NCBI GenBank assembly: GCA_003455595.1
Contig: DMQT01000198.1
Span: forward strand, 1 to 12,469
DNA length: 12,469 nucleotides
Source: Betaproteobacteria bacterium
GTDB taxonomy: Bacteria > Pseudomonadota > Gammaproteobacteria > Burkholderiales > Sulfuriferulaceae
Direction: 5' to 3'
The translations under genes were made by a program, and so were the position numbers. Shown here in pieces: positions 7,380-12,469 of the stretch; position 1 is the stretch's first letter; every line of letters starts with the position of its first letter. The notes below the pieces were generated by a model. The model did no database searches. It worked only from the letters and a program-made list of their open reading frames with translations, and was not told where the DNA came from.

Positions 7380-10226
7380 CTAGACGTGCCAATCTGCCTT
7401 GGGTTCGCCGATGAAATAGCCTTGAGCAAAGTCCACGCCGTATTCAACCAGCAGATCAACGATGGCCTGGCTAGTGACAAATTCGGCCACCACCTGTTTG
7501 TTGAAGGCGTGCGCGGTTTGCACCAGTGCTTGCACAAATAACTGGTCGTCGTGATTGTTGACCAGGTTGTGAATGAACGAACCGTCGATTTTGACGTAAT
7601 CCACCGGCAACTGCTTGAGGTAGTCAAACGAGGCAAAGCCGACACCAAAATCATCCAGACTAAACACGCAGCCCAGTTGCGTCACGCGCTCCATCCATAC
7701 GCGCGCGCTGGCGATGTCTTCCAGCGCGGCGGTTTCAGTGATTTCCAGTATCAGCCCAGATGGCTTTACACCTGAGTGGCTCAACTCGTATTGCAGCAGT
7801 TCCAGCCAGCGTTGATTGCTCAGGCTGCGCCCCGACAGGTTGACCGAGAGTTTGGTGTGGGGTGAAGTGCGCTGCATCTCGGCCAATGCCTGAATGGCTT
7901 TTTTAAGCACCAATTGATCTATGCCACGTATCAGGCCAGTGGTTTCCGCCACGCCGATGAATTCGCCCGGGGCATGCAAGCCGCCGACCGGATTGTTCAT
8001 TCGCACCAGTGCCTCATGGTGGCTGATGGTGTGATCTGCAAGCGCCATGATGGGTTGGAAATGCAGCGTAAATTGATCCTCTTTCAAGGCTTGCTCAATT
8101 TTGTCGACCCAGTAGACGCGGTTCAGTACGCGCTCCATCAGGCCCTCGTCGGGGGCGTACAAATGCATGCTGCCACGGCCGCTTTCCTTGGCGCGGAACA
8201 TGGCCAGGTCGGCATTGGCGAGCAGCTCTTGCGCGACTGTGCCGTGGGTGGGAAATTCAGCGATGCCGATACAGGCCGACACTTTGTGGCTGAGAGGCAC
8301 CTCGGCCAACGCGATATTGCCCAGACTGAGCTGGATATGACGCGCCACCTGGATGGCACGGGCGGCATCGAGATGGGTAAATACCAGGGCGAAGTCATCG
8401 CCGCCCAGACGGCCAATCAGTGCCGGCGCCGGCAGCATGCCTTGCAGCTGGCTGGCAACGGCATGCAGCACGTTATCGGCAGCACTGTGGCCGGCGGTAT
8501 CGTTGAGCGATTTGAATTCGTCCAGATCGAGATAGATCAGCACGCCCGTTGTCTGCTCGGCGACATGCGACAGCAAAGTTTGCAGGGCTTCCTGAAAACG
8601 GTGGCGGTTGTACAAGCCGGTGAGGGCGTCGTATTCGGCCAGATAGTGTGCCTGCTGTTCGACCCGGCGCAACTCGGTAATGTCCAGACCGACCGACAGG
8701 ATGGCAGCGTCTTCCGGATTCTCGCCCGCCAGTGCCGAATGGATCCAGACGATGTCGCGTATCTCGCCATTGCGACAGCGCAGCGGGCTTTCCTGGCGCA
8801 GGCTGGCACCGTCCGAGTGAAGCAGGCCGCTGATTTGCTGGCGTAGCGTTTGGGCCTGTTCCGGCAGGCTGAAATAGGTGCTCATCTGCGCGCCATGCAG
8901 ATCCACGTAGTCGTAACCGGTCAATGCCAGCACGTAGGCGTTCGCCATCAGGATGCGGCCCTGGCCGTCCTGGGTGATGATCAGCATCTGGGCGGTATCG
9001 AGCAGGCCGGAAATAAAATCGCGTTCGCGCGACAACTGCCGCACCAGTTTGCTTAACTCATCGGCATGTGCGGTATTGCGGGTTTGCAGGTCTTCCAGCT
9101 TGTCGGTCAGCTCAAGTGTGCTGGCATGGAACATATCCAGTTCGTCAGGAATTTTTTGCGTGCCGATGCGTGCCAGTTGTTCGCGTGCCGCATCAAACTG
9201 GCGCTGACCCAGCAATGGTAGTGTCTGGGTGATATGGGTGAAACGGCGCATTGGCAGCCATAGCAGCGCAAGCAACATCAATTCGGAAATAATCAGGCCG
9301 GTCAGACCGACAACGATACTGCGCCGGGCGACATTATCGAGATGGCGCAGGTCGTTAGTACGGTCGAACATGATCAGCATGGAGGCATTGCCTGTCATGG
9401 CGATGTTGGGTAGTGCGACCGGCAGTATTTCGTATTGGCGGTTTTGATACTGCGCCGACATGTGTTTTTGTGTCTTCGTCGTACCGGGTTGAATCTGCTG
9501 CAACATCGCAATGCTGCTGGCACCGCCAGAAATCGCCAGCACGCGGCGTTTGAGTGCTGGAATCAGTGCCTGTTTCAAATCGGTGCGCGGCAGCGCGACG
9601 TAAGGCGCGACGATGGCGATATCGGTGTCGGTCATGCGCCGGAACGCCAGCACGGCATCGGCCAGCGAGGCGGCAACAGCAACTGCTGCGACCGAACGGC
9701 CATTGTCCAGTACCGGTACAAAATAGTAATAAAGGCAGGTGCCGTTGCACACCATCAGCCTTTGCGGCTGCTCCTGCTGGGTCACGCGTTTGGCAAGCGC
9801 AGTCAGTGTGGGCGAAACCTCGCGTGCGCCGTCTTCGCGCCAGCTTGAGATGAGTGCGCCATCCGGTTTGAAAAACAGCACCTGCTCCAGATTGCTATTG
9901 AAGTGCAAGGTGCTCCAGTAATGCTGATAGTGCACTTGCAGTGCAGTGCTGTCGCCCAGCACGAGCGCATCATGCACATCCGACAGATTGGGAATCAGGT
10001 TGGCCAGCGTCTCCAGTTGGCTGCCCAACTGGGTAACGACTTCAGCGGCAGCGCGTTCGCTGCGTGCTTCACTGCTGGCGCGGACAGCCTCCAGTTCACT
10101 GCGCTGGTTGTCATAATTGATATACGACAGGCTGGCGCTGACAGCGAACAGCACCAGACTTAACGGTGCGATGATTTTCCAGCGCAGGCTGAGAAAGGTT
10201 GTAAATCTGCTGCGAAGTTGAGGCAT
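7380..10226 (-). CDS. Membrane sensor with PAS, GGDEF and EAL domains (cyclic di-GMP turnover)
   Basis: 948 residues from the ATG at 10226 (MPQLRSRFTTF). A GTG at 10277 would overlap the porin gene by 31 bases and is less likely. Residues about 17-36 and 304-324 are membrane helices that bracket a 267-residue periplasmic sensor of CACHE-like appearance. A PAS domain covers about 400-518, GGDEF 528-689 and EAL 703-943. The GGDEF domain keeps D567, N575 and D584, but its signature is GGDDF (608-612), with Asp in place of the usual fourth-position Glu, and there is no RxxD inhibitory site. The EAL domain has a full catalytic set: E738 of EAL, N796, E828, D858, D859, K879, E915 and Q935. It should therefore hydrolyse c-di-GMP; cyclase activity is uncertain. 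It is the third gene after the PstS-like and porin genes, 20 bases after the porin stop, which suggests that it senses what those two handle. No clear terminator follows. Confidence 0.95.
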   Translation of the reverse strand: MPQLRSRFTTFLSLRWKIIAPLSLVLFAVSASLSYINYDNQRSELEAVRASSEARSERAAAEVVTQLGSQLETLANLIPNLSDVHDALVLGDSTALQVHYQHYWSTLHFNSNLEQVLFFKPDGALISSWREDGAREVSPTLTALAKRVTQQEQPQRLMVCNGTCLYYYFVPVLDNGRSVAAVAVAASLADAVLAFRRMTDTDIAIVAPYVALPRTDLKQALIPALKRRVLAISGGASSIAMLQQIQPGTTKTQKHMSAQYQNRQYEILPVALPNIAMTGNASMLIMFDRTNDLRHLDNVARRSIVVGLTGLIISELMLLALLWLPMRRFTHITQTLPLLGQRQFDAAREQLARIGTQKIPDELDMFHASTLELTDKLEDLQTRNTAHADELSKLVRQLSRERDFISGLLDTAQMLIITQDGQGRILMANAYVLALTGYDYVDLHGAQMSTYFSLPEQAQTLRQQISGLLHSDGASLRQESPLRCRNGEIRDIVWIHSALAGENPEDAAILSVGLDITELRRVEQQAHYLAEYDALTGLYNRHRFQEALQTLLSHVAEQTTGVLIYLDLDEFKSLNDTAGHSAADNVLHAVASQLQGMLPAPALIGRLGGDDFALVFTHLDAARAIQVARHIQLSLGNIALAEVPLSHKVSACIGIAEFPTHGTVAQELLANADLAMFRAKESGRGSMHLYAPDEGLMERVLNRVYWVDKIEQALKEDQFTLHFQPIMALADHTISHHEALVRMNNPVGGLHAPGEFIGVAETTGLIRGIDQLVLKKAIQALAEMQRTSPHTKLSVNLSGRSLSNQRWLELLQYELSHSGVKPSGLILEITETAALEDIASARVWMERVTQLGCVFSLDDFGVGFASFDYLKQLPVDYVKIDGSFIHNLVNNHDDQLFVQALVQTAHAFNKQVVAEFVTSQAIVDLLVEYGVDFAQGYFIGEPKADWHV

Positions 10227-10246
10227 ACGCCGGGTCTTTGATCGGG

Positions 10247-11440
10247 TTAAAACCGGTATGCGGCCTGTAACAGCCACATGTTCCAGTAGCGCGCAGTGCT
10301 GGCCGGGTTGGTGTTATCGCCATAGGGCAGCCAGAACGTACCATCTACATGATGGTATTCACCGCGTAGCTGCCAGCTGCGGCTGGCGTTGTAGGTCACG
10401 CCCGCAGTCCAGTCCTGCGCAAAGCGGCTGTAGGCAGGCAGGCCGGATTTGGATTGAAATTTGATGCCGTCTTTATCAGCGTCGTCGGCCACGCTGTAAT
10501 CATAGCGTGCCAGCACGCTCCAGCGGGGAGAGAGGGTATAGGCACCCTGCACATAATAGCTGGTACCATAAGTGGTGCCGTTCAGAAAGAACGGGCCAAA
10601 GCCGGTTTCTACGATGCGCCTGCGTGCATATTCGCTGGTCAGCACCCAGTTTTCCGCATTGTATTGGGCAGACAGTATCCAGGAACGGAAGTCGATTACA
10701 CCTGCCTGCAAAGCATCGCCGCCACCCGGCTGGTACTGTGCGTTGATCTGCACACCCGTCAGTGCCAGCTTCAGGCGACTATTGTCGGGCTCCAGCAACA
10801 GTCGACCGATATAGGAGGTTTTGCTGTCAATACTGCCTGGCTGCGACTTTCCCAAAAAAGTGCGTTCGCTTTCCTCGTCGCTTGCATTGGGCCGTACTGC
10901 GCTGATCTGCATGCTCAAATCACCTACTGCCAGTCGGTTTTGCGAGTACAGGCTGATGCCGGGTGAAGCCAGCGAGAAATTACGCAGGCGGTCAAAATAA
11001 ATCGACTGCGGCAACAGGATGCTGGGGCGGGCAAAAGCCACGTCGCGGGTTTCGTTATACAGACCATAGGGATTCTTGATCTTGCCGAGATACAGTCCGT
11101 AGCGGCTGGTTTCATCGGCGTAGGCGGTCAAATCCAGCGTGGCATAGTCGAGGCGCGGTGTGCCATTATCGGTCTCGCCCGCACGCCGAGAAATGGCTTG
11201 CGCAGACATCTGCACTTTGGGGTTGATGCGCCATGAAATATTCGCGCCAAGTTCGGTGAAACCCAGGCTGGCGCTGTCCTGCGTCTGGCCGAAAAAGTTG
11301 TTGTGATCGGTGCTGATCAGGCTCTGGCTGGCGAAACCGTGCAACTGAACGCCATCGGGCAGATTATCCATTGCACGCGTGGCCGTGCTGATGCATGCCA
11401 GCATCAGCAGCGTACCGAGTTGGAAAATGGCTCGCTTCAT
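10247..11440 (-). CDS. Outer-membrane beta-barrel porin-like protein
   Basis: 397 residues from the ATG at 11440, one base after the stop of the PstS-like gene, with GGTGGA about six to eight bases upstream as ribosome-binding site. A GTG-type start further upstream would lie inside the preceding gene and lose the signal peptide. Residues 1-23 (MKRAIFQLGTLLMLACISTA then TRA) are a Sec signal peptide. The mature part alternates polar and hydrophobic residues throughout, as in beta strands, and ends in AAYRF, the C-terminal Phe needed for barrel assembly by the BAM complex. A distinctive segment, LGKIKNPYGLYNETRDVAFA (118-137), follows the early strands. It is probably a channel for small solutes, but I cannot name its substrate. 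It is translationally coupled to the secreted PstS-like protein before it, and the c-di-GMP sensor gene follows after 20 bases. Confidence 0.88.
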   Translation of the reverse strand: MKRAIFQLGTLLMLACISTATRAMDNLPDGVQLHGFASQSLISTDHNNFFGQTQDSASLGFTELGANISWRINPKVQMSAQAISRRAGETDNGTPRLDYATLDLTAYADETSRYGLYLGKIKNPYGLYNETRDVAFARPSILLPQSIYFDRLRNFSLASPGISLYSQNRLAVGDLSMQISAVRPNASDEESERTFLGKSQPGSIDSKTSYIGRLLLEPDNSRLKLALTGVQINAQYQPGGGDALQAGVIDFRSWILSAQYNAENWVLTSEYARRRIVETGFGPFFLNGTTYGTSYYVQGAYTLSPRWSVLARYDYSVADDADKDGIKFQSKSGLPAYSRFAQDWTAGVTYNASRSWQLRGEYHHVDGTFWLPYGDNTNPASTARYWNMWLLQAAYRF

Positions 11441-11441
11441 G

Positions 11442-11870
11442 TCATTCCACCGTAAGGATGCGCACGGCATCGTTCAACCTGCTTTTTCGGATGTATCCCA
11501 GCGCGCCCGGGGTCCTGGCTACGCTGGACAGCATGTCCGCTTCAGAATCAACCTCGGTGGGTGCCTGGCCGGTGCCTGAATACACCAGCCGATCCCAGGT
11601 CTGGCGCAACTGATAGGGGTAAAGATCAAGTTTTTCCTTGCAGAATGCACGGTGCAGCGGATTGTCATCGGGCAGTACAAACACGCGTACCGGACGTCCA
11701 TCAGACCATTGCAGCAACTTCATTGCAAACATCGCGCGCAGCGCATTCTGCGATACGCTGCTGACGGGCACGTCGGGATTGGCAATGATCTCCACTGCCC
11801 ATACTGGCTTTAGAAGCATCAGGCTCAGCACAATAAGGCAGCGAATCAGAGTCAAAATCAATCTAGTCAT
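11442..11870 (-). CDS. Small secreted PstS-like (phosphate-binding-type) protein
   Basis: 142 residues with a signal peptide (1-25, ending VWA before VEIIANPDVP), so probably periplasmic and about 117 residues when mature. It shows blocks typical of PstS/PBP-like domains: LRAMFAMKLLQWSDGRPV (44-61), FCKEKLDLYPYQLRQTWDRL (76-95), YSGTGQAP (97-104) and TPGALGYI (120-127). Full PstS proteins run to about 320 residues with two lobes, so this is a short version that may bind ligand as a single lobe, as a dimer, or not at all. No pstC, pstA or pstB transporter genes are near, so it probably does not feed an ABC importer. It is the first gene of a probable operon with the porin (one base apart) and the GGDEF-EAL sensor. 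The ATG at 11870 has no clear Shine-Dalgarno sequence and lies 9 bases after the 3' arm of a predicted mRNA hairpin. Confidence 0.85.
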   Translation of the reverse strand: MTRLILTLIRCLIVLSLMLLKPVWAVEIIANPDVPVSSVSQNALRAMFAMKLLQWSDGRPVRVFVLPDDNPLHRAFCKEKLDLYPYQLRQTWDRLVYSGTGQAPTEVDSEADMLSSVARTPGALGYIRKSRLNDAVRILTVE

Positions 11871-11879
11871 CAGGTGCTT

Positions 11880-11942
11880 TTAAAGTGTAACGGAGGGCAA
11901 AAGTGGTGAAACAAACGCTGGTATCAATGCGCTACACTTTAA
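11880..11942 (-). promoter_or_regulatory. Predicted leader hairpin just before the PstS-like start codon
   Basis: In minus-strand RNA the arm UUAAAGUGUAGCG (11942-11930) pairs with CGUUACACUUUAA (11892-11880). This gives 13 base pairs, one of them G-U, around a 37-base loop. At DNA level the inner ten bases, TTAAAGTGTA and TACACTTTAA, are a perfect inverted repeat. The 3' arm ends 9 bases before the ATG at 11870, covering the place where a ribosome-binding site would be, and none is visible there. It may be a translational control element, or alternatively a spaced operator in DNA. No T run follows, so it is not a rho-independent terminator. Confidence 0.5.
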
Positions 11943-11955
11943 CTGGCAAATAAAA

Positions 11956-12016
11956 TTTATAACATACTTTCCCAGTCCATCACATTGTTTGATCCAGTTT
12001 GACAATATGTTATAAA
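11956..12016. repeat. Perfect 11-bp inverted repeat with outward-facing extended -10 sequences
   Basis: TTTATAACATA (11956-11966) and TATGTTATAAA (12006-12016) are exact inverted copies, 39 bases apart. Each arm read outward contains TGTTATAAA, a match to an extended -10 element (TGn plus a hexamer one base from TATAAT). The left arm faces the PstS-like/porin/sensor operon and the right arm faces the tRNA. On the plus strand TTGATC (11989-11994) could be a -35 with a 16-base spacer; on the minus strand no -35 is seen. A smaller ATTGT/ACAAT pair (11984-11988, 12002-12006) is nested inside. It reads as a divergent promoter region with dyad symmetry; its function is inferred. Confidence 0.45.
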
Positions 12017-12044
12017 GTTTTGCAAAAGCGTATGCACCAAGGCG

Positions 12045-12074
12045 CTGGCATATCTGCGTGCTGACGGTTAAAAT
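12045..12074 (+). promoter_or_regulatory. Probable promoter of the tRNA-Ser gene
   Basis: CTGGCA (12045-12050) and TAAAAT (12069-12074) are spaced by 18 bases, matching 4 and 5 of the 6 sigma70 consensus positions. A GCGC discriminator (12075-12078), common in stable RNA promoters, follows at once. Transcription would begin near 12082, giving a leader of under 30 bases that contains the small dyad GCCG-TCA-CGGC (12091-12101) before the mature tRNA end at 12110. Confidence 0.5.
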
Positions 12075-12109
12075 GCGCTTCCTGATGCAGGCCGTCACGG
12101 CATTAAAAA

Positions 12110-12199
12110 GGAAGGTTGGCAGAGCGGTTGAATGCACCGGTCTTGAAAACCGGCGTGTCGGAAACGACATCGTGAGTTCGAATCTCACACCTTCCGCCA
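12110..12199 (+). tRNA. tRNA-Ser (anticodon UGA)
   Basis: The 90-base gene folds as a class II tRNA. The acceptor stem is GGAAGGT (12110-12116) with ACCTTCC (12189-12195), then discriminator G196 and an encoded CCA at 12197-12199. The anticodon stem CCGGT (12137-12141) pairs with ACCGG (12149-12153) around the loop CTTGAAA, which places TGA at 12144-12146, so it reads UCA and related serine codons. A long variable arm (GTGTCGGAAACGACAT region) is typical of serine tRNAs, and the T loop GTTCGAATC is present. The gene is intact, and no attachment-site duplication is visible within the window. Confidence 0.97.
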
Positions 12200-12215
12200 C
12201 CGGATTCTGGCTTCA

Positions 12216-12469
12216 ATGACTTCCAAACCCACTCTTACCACTACCGATCATGCGCGCGACGCCGTAGGCATGACCTACGTCTACCCGGTGATTTCGCGTC
12301 GCGCCGGGGGCGTTTCGGTGGGCATCAATCTCAATCCCAACAACGCCTGCAACTGGCGCTGCGTATATTGCCAGGTGCCCAATCTGGTGCGTGGTACGGC
12401 ACCGGTGATTGATCTGGCGTTGCTGGAACACGAGCTGACGGATTTTTTGCAGCAGCTGCTGCACGGCGA
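12216..12469 (+). CDS. Radical SAM protein, N-terminal part
   Basis: About 84 codons of an open frame starting MTSKPTLTTTDHARDAVGMT and running off the right edge. Residues 45-52 read CNWRCVYC, the CxxxCxxC cluster of radical SAM enzymes that holds a 4Fe-4S cluster used to cleave S-adenosylmethionine. The preceding VSVGINLNPNNAC is a typical first strand of the barrel. The specific reaction cannot be told from this fragment; it resembles the general COG0731-like group of radical SAM proteins of unknown function. The ATG is only 16 bases after the tRNA CCA end, has no good ribosome-binding site, and has no other ATG, GTG or TTG start between it and the tRNA. The gene may therefore be co-transcribed with the tRNA, or have its mRNA end created by tRNA 3' processing. 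Confidence 0.88.
   Translation, partial: MTSKPTLTTTDHARDAVGMTYVYPVISRRAGGVSVGINLNPNNACNWRCVYCQVPNLVRGTAPVIDLALLEHELTDFLQQLLHG

Noticed and set aside
7914..8846. 310-residue plus-strand frame
   Set aside because: It lies wholly opposite the GGDEF-EAL coding region, whose catalytic motifs are intact; no motif is seen in the antisense product.
10227..10277. GTG start for the GGDEF-EAL sensor
   Set aside because: It would overlap the end of the porin gene by 31 bases, whereas the ATG at 10226 leaves a normal short gap and places the first membrane helix near the N-terminus.
11880..12200. 106-residue minus-strand frame beginning MAEGVRFELT, covering the tRNA
   Set aside because: It is the antisense of tRNA-Ser extended into the intergenic region. 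This translation is a well-known false gene in automated annotation, and its end lies in the dyad-rich control region.
1..12469. CRISPR array, insertion sequence or defence system
   Set aside because: No regularly spaced repeats, transposase motifs, terminal repeats with target duplication or known defence domains were seen; every large gene is housekeeping, envelope or signalling in type.

Overview
The window looks like a piece of a betaproteobacterial chromosome, with moderately high GC. The Gallionellaceae/Sulfuricellaceae side of the Nitrosomonadales is a guess from protein flavour only. All genes except the two cut by the window edges look intact. I see no insertion sequence, CRISPR array, prophage gene or clear sign of recent transfer.

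Layout. Positions 1-160 hold the first codons of purT (minus strand). A divergent gene (270-1148, plus) encodes a membrane-anchored, proline-rich, TonB-like protein. It ends at a bidirectional terminator (1184-1232) shared with hupB, the HU nucleoid protein (1261-1563, minus). Next comes a tight minus-strand operon read from 4954 down to 1670: an unrecognised 290-residue protein, a MoxR-type AAA+ ATPase, and a protein joining an HExxH metallopeptidase-like domain to a VWA domain. A Nudix hydrolase with an N-terminal zinc ribbon follows on the plus strand (5073-5609).

From 11870 down to 5614 everything is on the minus strand and appears concerned with envelope sensing and cyclic di-GMP. In order of transcription these are a small secreted PstS-like protein, an outer-membrane beta-barrel porin, a two-TM sensor with PAS-GGDEF-EAL domains, and, after a 182-base gap, a cytoplasmic protein with a PilZ-like C-terminus. 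The first three are packed with gaps of 1 and 20 bases, so they are probably one transcription unit. A plausible but unproven reading is that the secreted protein and porin handle a solute, the sensor turns its presence into a change in c-di-GMP, and the PilZ-like protein may be an effector.

The intergenic stretch 11871-12109 holds two unexplained inverted repeats. One would fold in the operon mRNA into a 13-bp stem directly before the first start codon. The other carries outward-facing extended -10 sequences in its two arms. It is followed by a tRNA-Ser(UGA) gene with its own promoter (12110-12199) and, 16 bases later, the start of a radical SAM protein that runs off the window.

The most interesting items are the PstS-like/porin/GGDEF-EAL unit with its leader hairpin, the three-gene MoxR-VWA module with its unrecognised partner, and the PilZ-like protein. 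Identifications rest on motifs read by eye, without database searches.
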